DNA of 64,000 nt from Salvelinus alpinus. Lineage: Eukaryota; Chordata; Actinopteri; Salmoniformes; Salmonidae. The notes under the pieces are model-generated. The model saw only the letters and a list, made by a program, of their open reading frames with translations, was not told the DNA's origin and made no database searches. How positions within the stretch are numbered: the first letter of the stretch is position 1; the number at the start of each line of letters is the position of its first letter. This document shows, piece after piece, positions 25,290-37,405 of this stretch. A program made the translations under genes and the position numbers. The stretch lies in assembly GCF_045679555.1 (NCBI RefSeq), contig NC_092092.1:24982969-25046968 (forward strand). Reading direction: 5' to 3'.

Positions 25290-26473
25290 TGTCAAATAAA
25301 GTAACAGGGTTGACTAACAGGATTGATGATTTTCCCTTGTGACAGGGGAAATGGAAGCTTACTGTGTGTAACAGGGAGTGGCAATTGAATGCAAGAAAAT
25401 ATTTTATTGTATAAAAATTGGGTAGCAGGGTTGAAGTGTTGTGCTTACCAGCTCAGTTTTCCACCACAAAACATCAGAAAATGGCCAAAATGAGTAGAAC
25501 CAGCTCACATGCTTTAACTCTATGATTTTACTATCAAATGATAAATCTTAAATAATAAAAATAATAATATTTTACCCTTATTAAAATGAGAGTTCAGTTC
25601 ACTTAACAGGATTTTACTTCAAATGAGGGACAGACGTAAATGATTCAGTAATGACATGAAATAAACAGTAATCTTCAGAAATGACTTTGTCAAAGCAACA
25701 AATAACTAGGGCTTTACAATGATGCTGTAACCTGGAGACATTTGGGGATTAAGTGGGTTAAAATCTTCCTAGAAGTGACACAGGGTTGACAAAGGGACAT
25801 GACCATATTAAAGGGCACTTCATTTATTATAACAGGCATTTAAAATTCAATATTGGTGAACAAGTTCTACTTAAAATATCAAAGCGACGCAAAAGGATCT
25901 CATTTCGTGGGAGACCCACATAAAATATCATATTTTTTATGAAAATCCTATTTTCCAGATGTGAGTCTTGGAGACACATTGGAGAGAGAGTGACGTGAAA
26001 CTAAACATTACACTTATCCCACTCTAGAAATTGATATTGAATTACTATAAATTTTTCATATTCATTTACACTCCTCATTTTGACCATTCAATTAATTTCC
26101 CTTAGGAATCAAGGCCAATGTAATCGAATCCTATAGTATAATTTATGTGGCTCTATTACCTGTATGCATAGATTAGTCCGTTGAAAAACTATATTACACT
26201 TGTAATATATAGAGCCACATATAATATATATAACATCAAAAGGCAATAAATACCTCAATGCATCCAAGTCTGATACTGGTTATGATAATGTTACCTGCTA
26301 ATTTCACAAAACATCAAAGGTGTGATTCTCTATCTGGGAGGAGTGTCATATTACAACATTATGACAGTGATATGGATTATTCAACAAGTGGAACATTAGC
26401 TCATCTAATCTCTCATGGACAGACTAATTACGCAATATTTTAGTTCTGGACAGAACCTGGGTTAACAGAGATT
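25290..26473. other. Intergenic, no recognised element
   Basis: The segment is A/T-rich unique-looking sequence. GTGTAACAGGG-type and AACAGGGTTGA strings recur between 25300 and 25800, but no repeat with clear ends was found. Confidence 0.45.
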
Positions 26474-26865
26474 AGCTCATCTCTGATCCCATAGTACCAC
26501 CAGGGTCCCCATACAACCAAATCCTCCACAGCTCATCTCTGATCCCATAGTACCACCAGGGTCCCCATACAACCAAATCCTCCACAGCTCATCTCTGATC
26601 CCATAGTACCACCAGGGTCCCCATACAACCAAATCCTCCACAGCTCATCTCTGATCCCATAGTACCACCAGGGTCCCCATACAACCAAATCCTCCACAGC
26701 TCATCTCTGATCCCATAGTACCACCAGGGTCCCCATACAACCAAATCCTCCACAGCTCATCTCTGATCCCATAGTACCACCAGGGTCCCCATACAACCAA
26801 ATCCTCCACAGCTCATCTCTGATCCCATAGTACCACCAGGGTCCCCATACAACCAAATCCTCCAC
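26474..26865. repeat. Perfect minisatellite, 7 x 56 bp
   Basis: Seven head-to-tail copies of a 56-bp unit (AGCTCATCTCTGATCCCATA … AAATCCTCCAC) fill exactly 392 bp. I see no mismatch between units, so the array expanded or was homogenised recently. There are no unique spacers, which excludes a CRISPR-type array. Confidence 0.96.
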
Positions 26866-27854
26866 AGCTGGTACCTGCAGGAATATGACAGCACAAACGA
26901 ACTGTGTCTAACGTGACTTCTCCTATTGAGTTTCCAGTTTCCACATCATGCTAACAGTGAACCCTAACATCCACGGGAACAATTGTCTTCTCAGGGGACT
27001 TAGTCCCTGGCAAAACTCTTCTTCTCAGCCTTCTTAGATACTCGTCTCACCACTAATATTAGGCTAGTGTAGATAATGACTATGAGAAACGGAAGGGCTG
27101 TGATGGTGAGAGAAAAATAGTAGTAGAAGGGTGCGATGGTGAGAGGTCACACCCTAGTACACATGATTTCATCTACGGCTAAGCAGGCATTCAACGTGAC
27201 TTGTTTCATGGAACCTATGCGTAATAATAGGAAATGTTGATACCAAATGTGTCTCTATCCTGGGGTTGATGTAATACATTTATTTTTGGTCATTTTGTAA
27301 TAATCCTAGACCTCATGGAGATACAGTCAGTATATGATGTCAGCTCTCTCTTTGTGGTCATGAGAAGAAAAAAACGTCCCAACATCAGTCACTGTAGTCG
27401 TGCAATCCCGACCGTTAGAGTGAAGCGAGAGGAAGCTTGAGGCAGCCAAAATAATGTTTTTCTCTGTACGGTTTCCTATCATAGCTGACATTGGCCATGT
27501 CACAGTGATGCTTGAGTAGTGGTGGTTATGCCTTAAGCGTTAGTATCCCTTTTATTCTCAGTAATGCCACAGTTCTAACCTGTCATTCAATCCCTCATAT
27601 CACTCACCAGCATACTCCACATAACTCCGTTTCACCAAACAAAGTGATATGATAAGATTCAACTGCAACCTGAAGATCAGGGATCATAAGATGTATTGAA
27701 TCACATTGGGTTAAAGAGAGATGGCCAACTCATAGAGCAAAGAGTCTGAAGATTACACAGTGAAATTGTTTGGAATGCCTGGACAATCTATTTAATAGAT
27801 CTGTTGTTCTCTCCTTCTGTTCATTCTGCAGGCAGATATTATGTTATACTGACT
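26866..27854. other. Intergenic, no recognised element
   Basis: The DNA between the minisatellite and the second GA tract looks unique, with no recognised coding or transposon features. Confidence 0.45.
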
Positions 27855-27988
<134 letters not shown>

Positions 27989-28305
27989 TGGGTGGTTGGG
28001 GTGAAGGAGTGAAGGAGTGAGGAGAGGGGGGTGATGCTAGCCGACTGTGCTGAATCAGAGTGTGGGATGATTCTAGAATTTATTTTCATTCACTGTTGTT
28101 TATTTATTTGTCTGTCTCTAAGGAGACAACAGGAAATGGGGTAGTTATAGAAAGATAGGGGAAAGAGGCCGTCAGGCAGCCAAAGCAGAGCAGTTCCTCA
28201 CACCACTGCGAACTGATTCTGATCATAGATGATCACATTATCTTTATAAGCAGCACAAACACCTCGCAAATTAGCATATTTTAGCAGTGGCACTCTTTGG
28301 TTTTG

Positions 28306-28392
28306 TTTCCGAATGGTACTCTATTCCCTATGTAGTAGACTACTCTAGTCAAAAGTAGTGCACTATGTAGAAAAAAGGGTGCCATTTCAGAC
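28306..28392. repeat. Short dispersed salmonid palindromic repeat
   Basis: It contains CTCTATTCCCTATGTAGTAG, then GTCAAAAGTAGTGCACTATG and GGGTGCCATTTCAGACACAG. The same words recur in inverted order near 32775-32832 (CCCAAATGGCACCCTAATCC and TGCATTACTTTTGACC). It is a common salmonid repeat of unknown type. Confidence 0.6.
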
Positions 28393-28519
28393 ACAGACTC
28401 CATTGTCAACACCTCGTGCTTTGTTTGTCTAAGAATGTAATGTAAACCTGATGACAAGACTACCATACTAGAGCATGAGGTTAAACTAATAGATACACAA
28501 ACACACTTCATCGTGTATC

Positions 28520-28541
28520 CCTCTCTCTCTCTCTCTCTCTA
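28520..28541. repeat. Short (CT)n tract
   Basis: A short CT dinucleotide run, followed by more pyrimidine-rich sequence. Confidence 0.85.
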
Positions 28542-28844
28542 ACCATCCCCCTCTCTGCCTCCTCCCAGCACATTCTGTTTCTCTGACTACACACGCAACA
28601 TTCTCCTAACCTCCTCACACACACATGCTCAGAAAATGTGCTGACTCATATCATGCCACTGTTTCCTATGCGTGCCATTTTACCCGAAGAAACACCATGT
28701 GCCGTCACTAATCCCCTCTATGTAAACCTGCTTAATCTTTGCATCTCCATTAGGTGTGCTTTCATGCACATGCATATATGTGCATATACACGTGTGTTTG
28801 TACGTGCATGTGTGTACATTTGAGAGAGACTGCATCTCAATGTC

Positions 28845-29177
28845 TTTAAATAGCAGGACTTAGCGGTCAATTGTGACACATCTGGGCTGTGTCAGACAGA
28901 GGGCGGGAGCGGGGCAGAGCGGGGCCGGGGGCGGGGGGGCGGTGAGGGTGGGGGTGAGGGTGGGTGGGAAGCTGTTGAACTAACTCTAAGGGCCAACAGA
29001 GATGAGCACTTCACACTGATGCCAGCCCAGGACACTGGAAGTAACCTAACCCTCGTCTGACCAACACCCAATAGCAGCTTTCCCAGTGGTTACCCTTTGT
29101 CCCTGGGTACTCCTGACCTCCAAGGAAGGAATCCCACCTGGAACCTATTGCTTTGCTGTCCGTCAATTGCCAATCCA
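28845..29177 (+). promoter_or_regulatory. Possible TATA/G-rich promoter and untranslated first exon (speculative)
   Basis: A TATA-like TTTAAATA (28845-28852) is followed by a very G-rich tract at 28903-28970 with several GGGG runs, then unique sequence ending in CCACT before a good donor GTAAGTC at 29178. The layout is that of a TATA promoter plus a non-coding first exon on the + strand. The next + strand gene is pmp22, 8 kb downstream, and mammalian PMP22 is known to use two alternative first exons. Nothing in the sequence proves transcription here. Confidence 0.25.
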
Positions 29178-29296
29178 CTGTAAGTCTGATGAGTTCTTTC
29201 CCGGGTAACTACGTATCTTTCTTTTTTTGCTCTCTGCACCTACAAGTAACTGAATGGGCTCTATTTGAACATACATAACACAATGGAAGCATCCCG

Positions 29297-29580
29297 GAGT
29301 CACTTCTTCTTGCTTCTTCACGTTGAGACTGGTGTTTTGCGGGTACTATTTAATGAAGCTGCCTGTTGAACACTTGTGAGGCGTCTGTTTCTCAAACTAG
29401 ACACTCTAATGTACTTGTTCTCTTGCTCAGTTGTGCACCGGGGCCTCCCACTCCTCTTTCTATTCTGGTTAGAGACAGTTTGCACTGTTCTGTGAAGGGA
29501 GTAATACACAGCGTTGTACGAGATCTTCAGTTTCAGAACAAGGACATTTCTAAGTGACCCCAAACTTTTGAACGGTAGTG
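29297..29580 (-). mobile_element. Tc1-like transposon fragment (one end)
   Basis: In reverse complement it starts CACTACCGTTCAAAAGTTTG, the end of a known salmonid Tc1 family, next to TA at 29581-29582. It then gives transposase text from the DNA-binding half (QNRKRSGRPRCTTEQENKYI, RVSSLRNRRLTSVQ, minus strand 29623-29318 frame). The rest of the element is missing. Confidence 0.82.
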
Positions 29581-29582
29581 TA

Positions 29583-31988
29583 TCTTTACTAAATACTTTA
29601 ACTTGAACCCATTTGCAGTCCACGTTCTAAGTAAATGCACGGCTTCAATAGCATTCACACTGATATAGGGGCTTGGCCTACTGTAAATTGCATTATGGCT
29701 ATAACATTGTCAATAAGCAAGATTAAATTCATTATTGATAAGGCCTAATAAGTGAACGAATAATTCTAATCAAATTCTAAACAAAATAACTTGTTTTAAA
29801 TAGACTATGTCACACTTACAGGTACCATCATTTCTCACTGTGGGCATATAATATTAAAACAATGCAGACAATGGAAAGTTTTATACACATCCAAACTGTT
29901 CACACTAGCCAGACAAAGATCCAATATAAAGAGAAAGGGAGAATGTCAACTAACCGTTATATTGCTCCCAAATAGGCATATGTTTTATGAACATAATCGC
30001 AACCATTTTACAGATTAGATAGCATTCCCACATCTCCAAGAAGTTATATTGCAATCACGCCACGGACGTTGTCACCATGAAACCAGGAAGGTTAACCATT
30101 CTGTTAGGTTGTAATAAAATGAAACAAAACATAAGCCTACAAATAATAATACATAAATCAATGTAAAATGTAATGACATCATAATATCGCCAGGATAAAA
30201 AAGACACGAATTGCTGTTGAACCACCCTTCGTTATAGTAGGCCTAAGGGAGGGCTTGGCTTTTGAACATATAAAACGGGAAACAAGCAATTTTACAGGTT
30301 ACAGATAAACTTCTCAATTCAAAAGTTCAATGGTATTCACCGAGGTTCAATGATATATCTCTCATTGCATGATGGGCATGGGCACGTAGCCTACATCATT
30401 TACGTACGTCCAAAACGGGACTTGCGTGGCTAAAATAAGGCGGACCTGCTTACAATGCATAGATAAAAAGGAAATGCCAGCTCACTGTTTTATTTGATAT
30501 AAGACAGGTAAATTGCCGAACCTGGCGTTAGGGGTGGGAAAAGTTCATTGCGCAAGGTTTTACATGACGAAATTGCAAACTAATGTGCGTTTGACAGTAG
30601 TGCCGCCTTAACACCAGCCAAAAATAGAGCCCAATTTCCTCATACTTTTTTGCTGCAATATGGAATGAGTATTATGTTGTTTGTTTGTCTTGAAGTCGTG
30701 ATGACATTTGATTAAATTTCCTCAGGAATGTTTTAGTAAAATAACACCATATTCCCATATCAAGGATACACTGATAACAACGTGTTTCTCCTCTCCTTCA
30801 GGTCTCAGTGTTTCTGAAAATGTTCAATTCTCATTTTGATTTAGCTTAGGTATTTTCTTAGGCTTTCAAGTGCTTTGATTTTTGACATTAAGAATGAGGT
30901 GCTGATTCACTTGGAAAAGGGAAGACAGAGCTCCTACCATATAGTTGTTTGCAGCCACTGATAAGATACAGAAATAAAAAGGCCGTGATAGTCATTCACT
31001 TAAACTTTCTCCAAACAGTGCAAGTTTTGTGGCCTATTTCTGAACATATGTCTTCTTTGTAATGCAGAGATAAATCACTGTGTTAGCTAGTTAGTGACGG
31101 AGATGCAACGTTAGACACTGGTCAGATCCTGACCAGTTGACTGTCTCTTCCAGCTGGGTTGGCTCTGGGTCTCTGCTAAACAGATAGATTAAATGTAACA
31201 CTCCCGTGCGGTAGGAACGTCCACCCACCAACACACCCACTAACTCTTGTCAGTCTTTTACAAACATTGGCATATATGGGGCTAGGAGGGTGTGCTAGCT
31301 TTTCATTTCAAGCAGTAGTGAGCTACTCCTCTAGCCTGGTCCCAGATCTGTCTGTGCTGTTTGGCAAGGCATTGACTATAGCAGTTGAATATGCAGAATA
31401 AACAGATCTGTGGCCAGGCTTGTACTTCTCAGCACCTCTGGGGCAGTATGCTATCTCTATATCACTGCCAAGAACTGCCATTGTATACCGACTACTACAT
31501 AAATACATGGAATAAAGTGTAATAGGTGTCCGTGTCATCTTGATACACATCTACTGTCCTACAAAAGTACATTGACTGGTTTACAAGGAGCAATGGGATT
31601 GTTTTGAGATGAAGACAAAATGGAGGAGTTTTGCAATACTCACGTGCTGTGAGGTCAATCAATGAACTGAGTTGAAGCTCTGTGTATCAGAAGTTTGTTC
31701 ATTGAAGCACACAGAACGTAATAACATTACATTGTTTGACAATGTTTTACTAAGGGTGGGCAAACATTTCTATTGGGCATCATCCCTTGACAATAAGATA
31801 CATTAAGATGTGAATGTTGATCTCTCACCAACACTTAACTGATACTTTTTCATTCTGCTAAACTTGCTTTCAGCCAAGACGCCTCCACCATTATCCAGAG
31901 AGAGGTTTGAGTGTGTGTGTGTGTATATATACGTCTGCTGACATGTGTTATCTAAGTCCTGTGGGCCTGTAGAGCTGCTCTACTAGCC
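29583..31988. other. Intergenic, no recognised element
   Basis: About 2.4 kb of mostly A/T-rich DNA contains no recognised gene, repeat family or terminal repeats. A TATATATACG string and short GTGT run are near 31915-31932. Confidence 0.45.
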
Positions 31989-31990
31989 TA

Positions 31991-31991
31991 C

Positions 31992-32071
<80 letters not shown>
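31991..32071. repeat. (CTGT)n tetranucleotide microsatellite
   Basis: An uninterrupted run of about twenty CTGT units, 81 bp long. Confidence 0.97.
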
Positions 32072-33113
32072 CCATGCTGTGAGTGTGACATCCACCCAAC
32101 ACACCCTGTATTCAGCATCCAGGGCTAAAACACTATGCTGGAGTATTCTTCCTTATAGGCATAATGACTGACCGTTGAGTGCAGCAGTGTGTGTATCTAA
32201 TGAGCCTAATCTGGACCACAGAGACCCTTACACTGTATAATTTATAGAATATGTCTTCCACTCTGCAGAATTCAGTCTCTTTCACTCAGGATGTGGAGTT
32301 CAGTCTCTCTCACTGAGAGTGAAGCAGCATTGACTGTCAGTATCTATACAGCAGGTCTCCGTGCTGTAGTGTGCTACAGGTTGTTTACGTTAGAGGGAAA
32401 GTTCAAGACACGTCTTCATACTTACAGAGAGAGTTTGGGACGGTTTCTCCAAAGTACTCCTGGTGAATGGAGAATCTCCATTGAAAGTACTTTTCAGTCC
32501 AGGAAATGTAGTATAATCTGTGTCCAGGAATCAGGGTCCTAAAGTTTTGTTTTGACTCCTCACTGCTCTTCACACTTAAAAGACGCTGTCTGAATTCCAA
32601 TCATTGTAATCATTGCAACACCCATGGCTTTATTACCCTGTTATCTGTATCTGCACCTGTAAAAAGGAGTAGAATCCATCCCTATGGAGGTTGGAACACC
32701 CTGACACTCCCACACTCCTAGTTGTATGAGTCAGGTCAAACAGAAGATAGAGGATAGCCCCATATCCTGTCAGTGTCCCAAATGGCACCCTAATCCCTAC
32801 ATTGTGCATTACTTTTGACCGGAGGCCTATGGGCTCCCAGCTGAATGAGTCATGTCAAACAGAGGATAGAGGATAGTCCTAGATCCTATCTCTCCTATCC
32901 AGCAGGCCTACGTCCCATAGGCGCTGCGCTGCGGCTGGGGCATACCCACCCGTCCACACTTTCACACATGCAGTGTGATGGGGTGAGTCACTCATTGGGC
33001 AGACCACACTGTATGCTATGGCTAGTATCCAGCGGGAGGGAGGGACTCCCACCCGGAGGGACTCCCACCCTTGGAACCAACAATGTTTGTGTACCTCATT
33101 GCCCAGACAACAC
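32072..33113. other. Intergenic, with local imperfect duplications
   Basis: The phrase GAGTCAGGTCAAACAGAAGA with AGAGGATAGCCC (about 32730) is repeated as GAGTCATGTCAAACAGAGGA with AGAGGATAGTCC (about 32848). GGAGGGACTCCCACCC occurs twice at about 33040-33070. A copy of the short salmonid repeat lies at about 32775-32832. No gene is recognised. Confidence 0.5.
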
Positions 33114-33121
33114 TGCAGCAG

Positions 33122-36089
33122 CAGGGGCGAAAATCTGATATCAACCTTGGAGGGGACAATTACATTACATTTTCTCAAGAGCAATTCCTGAGGGGGACAC
33201 CAAAAGTAGTGCTGTAACACATAGCCTACGTTGTAATATGTTAAATGTATATTGAGGAACCATAATTCCTACAACTGAATAATTGATAGGTACAGTAGTT
33301 AACTGAAGGGTTTAACCAACTTGTTCAAATGTTTAAATCATTATAATACTACTATTAATAATAGTTATAGCATTGCTCCTTACCAGTCCAGTATGTATGC
33401 AGGTATTCGTACTTACAACTAGCAATATCAAGAAAGGCCAGTAGGTAGCAATGGTACTGTACACTGTATGGGTGTAGTTTTCATAAATACAATGAACATG
33501 GTGTGATCTCATCTAAAATAATCTCAATTGAGAACCATCACAAAGTTAGTCTCCGTATTGAATTGACCTTTTAATTTGACTTTTTCTGATACATTTATAT
33601 AGTCATTAAATGTGCCACTGGCCTGAGTCTACTACAATATCTTTACAAGAACAAAAAGCTTAAAATAAGTACAGTTCTAAAAGCAAAATAACTACTTCAA
33701 TGAAAAACCCAAATAAATCAAACAAAATATCCTTCAGTCAGTGTCTCAACTCTTCAAACAGCAGCTATGGACAAGTATGTCGCACAAAGTATGCAATTTT
33801 AAATAAAATAACATGAAATAAATAATTTGTAAGTGTACTGTCGTGTACTGTCATGTACTAAAAACTACTCTCCTCTAGGCTGCTTAGTACCCGCTCATAC
33901 TGCCCTAGCACAGCTCTAATAGCAGTATTCCGCACAGTCCACCTTGTTGGACATAGGGGTTTCCGGGTGGGCAGATGTGTTTCTTTGGACGTGGCAATTG
34001 ATTCAAACATGCTCTTAAACTTTCCTGACTGGCCATAGAGGACACCTAACTGATGGACCCAAGAAAGGGAATCCCGGATCAGTGGGGAGGCTGAGCAGCC
34101 AGCCTGTGTAATCAGATTTACACAGTGTGCTCCACAATGGACATAGAGGGCTAATGGCTGCTGCCTTCTCACAATTGCCTGTGCACCTGTGTATTTTCCT
34201 GCCATGTTTGAGGCACCATCATAACTCTGCCCACGTAAGCCAGACATGGGCAAATTGAGCCTCAACAACACTTCAGTTGCCACTTTCGCAATGCCCTCGC
34301 CTGTTGTCTCCGACACCCTGTATAGCCCAATAAACTCCTCGTGAGGGACAAGGTCATGGTCAACATAATGCAAAAAGACACTCTCCTGTTCAGCACCAGA
34401 GACATCTTGAGTACCATCAACAATTAATAAAAAATTGTACAATCGGAAGAGACCTAATCTCAGCTGCAATGCCTCGAATGATTGTATTGGCCATGATGTT
34501 CAGAATTTCATTCTGTGCTTTGGGGCCTCTTGAAACGTCAACACTCTGTTGGCAAGTGTTTGCGGTTCAAAAATTGTGGGTGTGGCTGATATGGTTTTGT
34601 GCCATCACTGAGGTAACTGGACAATGCTGTGCCACTGTCCCCTATACTGGTGCTGCTGGCAACAAGGGTGACACCTGGTCCTGCCGTGGCTGTGACATTG
34701 TTCTCTGAAGTCTCTCTCCCTGGCTCTTTCCCTTTCACCACCCTCACAGACTCAGTCTGTCTCCTAGAAAAGAAATAAGGTGTTTGCCGTACTCCTAACT
34801 ACCGGTACCCAAAACTACACAATTAATCACAACAGCAATACCATTGCCATAAACAAATCTTAGTTTAGTCATCAGTTTAAGTTGAGAGCGGGGGTATCCA
34901 TGGCATTTTCCAATTATGTCCCTATTTTACAAGTAAAAAAAATTGAGAACCTTTCATAATGTTGCCAAACAAAGACTCAACAAACTTACCTGAGACTCCC
35001 TGTCTCTGCCAGTCTGTCCCTGCCTATCTGTCCCCAGCTCTGCTGTCTGTGTGCCATCTGTTGCCTGCTCTGCCTAATGACATCATTGTGAAACATTCCA
35101 TTAGCATTTCACTTCTTTCTTATGAACATTTTATCAACTCGTCTTTGAGATATTAGGCTACTAGAGTTCTTACTTTGCGTTTTGGTGTACTGAAAAATAC
35201 TCTGATGTCCGTCTTTTTACTTTTTTCTGCCATTTTTCTACCTGGCTGGCTGGCCGGTCTAGCTGCACACACACACATTTACACAACATATGCTACAACC
35301 TTTTCAAATTTTAATATAGTTTGTTTCATATTGGCTGGCTTCCAACAATAGCTGAATTTGTAAAGCTAGCGAGCACCAATTCCGTTTCTGTGGTGTTTGC
35401 TATAATCTTAAAAAAAAAAAAGGTGAAATAAAATAAATGTAAAAAAGTTCACTAGCGACAATTTAGCTTTTGCAACGAGACCATTAAATATATTTAAGAC
35501 AATGGTATAAGAGAGTGTAGTTCTGTTCAGTTTGGACTTCAGTTTATAGCTAACCTTATCACAGGGACTTTGAAGCACTAAAGCTGCATGCTGATCTTGG
35601 AATAAATTGACGATAGCAAAGATTCCATCTTTGACGACGCCACATTAATGGAATAGGTACTAGCTAGCTTGCTAGTTAATGTTTGCTTTAGTTTGCGCGC
35701 TAGCTCTGCAAATTCAGCTAGTGTGTGAACCCTGCCAACATAAAAATGTAAACATTGCTATGGCGCGATTGACTGGATTAACCTCACGTCAGTTACGTAC
35801 ATGTGCCTTTCGGACAGTAGATACGAACCCTCTATTACCTTGCCAGCTAAAGAACTGGCAGTGGATCAAACCATTGTGAGGCAAAGGGCGGGGTGGTCGC
35901 AATCTTTTGAAACTTAAAAAGGCGCTATTAAGTGTCTATAATCAGCACAACTGCTTTCATTGCGTATTATTAATATTATTGAAATTACATAGTTATGTTT
36001 ACAGTGATAGATTGGGGGGGACAAATCATATTTTTCCCAGGATGGGGGGGTCGTGTCCCCCCCGTACCCCCCGGGGATTTCCGCCTATG
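33122..36089 (-). mobile_element. hAT DNA transposon with perfect 8-bp target duplication TGCAGCAG
   Basis: The left end CAGGGGCGAAAATC and the inverted right end (CATAGGCGGAAATC on the minus strand) match at 11 of 14 positions. TGCAGCAG flanks both sides (33114-33121 and 36090-36097), the 8-bp duplication expected for hAT elements. The 2,968-bp element encodes a ZMYM1-like hAT transposase on the minus strand, with large deletions. It ends about 390 bp before the TATA-like box of pmp22. Confidence 0.93.
33858..35237 (-). pseudogene. ZMYM1-like hAT transposase, incomplete
   Basis: The minus-strand start MAEKSKKTDIRVFFSTPKRK lies at about 35234 down to 35170, followed by donor-like sequence. 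A low-complexity N-terminal part (SSTSIGDSGTALSSYL region) lies at 34747-34538. The catalytic-domain piece spans 34469-33858 in one open frame: FLLIVDGTQDVSG, EEFIGLYRVSETTGE, LRGQSYDGASNMAGKYTGAQ, YVHCGAHCVNLI and CPTRWTVRN. GQSYDGASNM(A/S)G and CPTRW are hallmarks of this hAT lineage. The zinc-finger part is largely missing and the C-terminal dimerisation region is absent, so the copy depends on another source of transposase or is dead. Confidence 0.85.
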
Positions 36090-36097
36090 TGCAGCAG

Positions 36098-36480
36098 GAT
36101 GAATGAATGACTGACTGGAGGGAGACACCTCAGTATTTATTCAGTTTGGAGCACGTCCAACATACCTTATTCTATACAGCATACTGTACATGGTACATCC
36201 ACCCTGACCCCCTCTCAGTTTCAACATGAGAGAAATTATCATGTTTTAGGAATTCTATCCAGAGAGATTAATAAATGCATGTGTTGTTCATGGTATTCAG
36301 GATAAACAAACAATGTGTCATGAAATCACTTATTTTAAAGTACACAAAGTGAGTAACTTACAAGCGGCTTTCCTGCTGCGTAAATAGGCACCGAGTCTTC
36401 TAAGGATATCAGGAATCCTAGCCGTCGGGCACTCCCTGACGTAGCGACGCGCCGATGGGCGTTGTTCTTCCATAATGAGA
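36098..36480 (+). other. pmp22 upstream sequence
   Basis: About 380 bp lie between the hAT element and the promoter. The end (about 36395-36470) is locally CpG-richer: GACGTAGCGACGCGCCGATG. No repeat is recognised. Confidence 0.5.
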
Positions 36481-36482
36481 TA

Positions 36483-36514
36483 CTTTATAACTGCAGCGCT
36501 GCCACTGACGTCAA
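36483..36514 (+). promoter_or_regulatory. pmp22 core promoter: TATA-like box and CRE
   Basis: CTTTATAA (36483-36490) lies about 25-30 bp upstream of the expected start of exon 1. The palindromic cAMP-response element TGACGTCA is at 36506-36513. Both lie upstream of a GT donor at 36638 that fits a short non-coding first exon. The transcription start itself is inferred. Confidence 0.6.
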
Positions 36515-36637
36515 TCTAGCCAGAAGGATTTGTGACCTGTGGACTACAGTTTTTGGACTCTTTGGGAAACTTGCTTTTTGCGATTTTCGGCTGAAAACCA
36601 TTTCTGTGAAATTATAGTCACTCCGCAGTCGCATTAA
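36515..36637 (+). other. pmp22: pmp22 non-coding exon 1 (5'UTR), inferred
   Basis: The exon is inferred from the promoter motifs and a strong donor GTAAGTTG at 36638 after GCATTAA. It has no ATG in frame with pmp22. In vertebrates the PMP22 start codon is in exon 2, which agrees with the ATG at 37328. The 5' limit is approximate. Confidence 0.6.
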
Positions 36638-37313
36638 GTAAGTTGACTTTTCTTCCAATTGAAGTTATTTATTCGCTAGATTAATGCGCATGGAATATGT
36701 GGTACGCACGGAACACCAACACCAAGCGGGCTTTCAGGGGAGCGGCTTGGTTTATTTTTCTAGTACCTTTAACACCCATAACGTGGTTGACAGATGGTTG
36801 TCTTTATTTTACTTATCGACTATCAGTGTGTCGACATACAATAGCTTTTTCCGTTATATTATGTGACATTTAAAAATTTTGCTAGATAGTTGGAGTAGAA
36901 TTGTTTGTTTATAATTCATGCGCACTTATTGATAATATGGATGCAACCAATACAAACATTGTCTCTACTGACTGAATCTGCGGTGTTGTGTGAAAGGTGG
37001 TCTGTTCTTATCTAGACTGCCTTTTTTTATACATTTTTAGTAAGGACAGGCCACACTAAAAATAGTGTAGGTAGTATGCACATATCTTCAGCTTATTACA
37101 AGTTGAATATAAGGAGGACATTAATATTGTCTCTTTTAGAACTCTGCTGATAGACATTCCACGGTGCTGATAAAGTTTTGGAGTAGGCGCTGTTCTGAGT
37201 TCAGAACGGGTACTGCAAATCCTGCAGTGACACACCCATGTCCCAGTCCCACAGAACTGGAGAGCGACTGAGACATTCACAAACTAACGGTGTCCCTTCC
37301 TTTTATCATTTAG
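36638..37313 (+). other. pmp22: pmp22 intron 1
   Basis: The 676-bp intron runs from gtaagttg to atcatttag. No repeat is recognised. Short open frames such as 36684-36866 look like chance. Confidence 0.55.
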
Positions 37314-37327
37314 CTTCTTCTGGCAAG

Positions 37328-37405
37328 ATGCTGCTCCTTCTACTGGGAATTGTCATCCTGCACGCCGCAGCCCTAGTCCTCCTGTTTGTGTCAACGATTG
37401 TCAGC
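37328..37405 (+). CDS. pmp22: pmp22 exon 2 coding part
   Basis: It encodes residues 1-26, the first membrane segment ([20 protein letters not shown] then VSTIVS). The exon opens at 37314 after acceptor atcatttag and ends in phase 0 at donor gtaagt (37406). The 78-nt coding length equals that of the mammalian exon. Confidence 0.97.

Noticed and set aside
26474..26865. Regular direct repeats suggesting a CRISPR-like array
   Set aside because: Units are directly adjacent without spacers and the DNA is vertebrate; it is a minisatellite.
33858..35237. A host ZMYM1 gene
   Set aside because: The coding pieces lie inside an element with hAT ends and an 8-bp duplication and are incomplete, so this is a transposon copy.
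37238..37327. Upstream in-frame ATG extending pmp22 by 30 residues
   Set aside because: Those codons lie mostly in intron 1 before the acceptor at 37313; PMP22 proteins start at the MLLLLL sequence.
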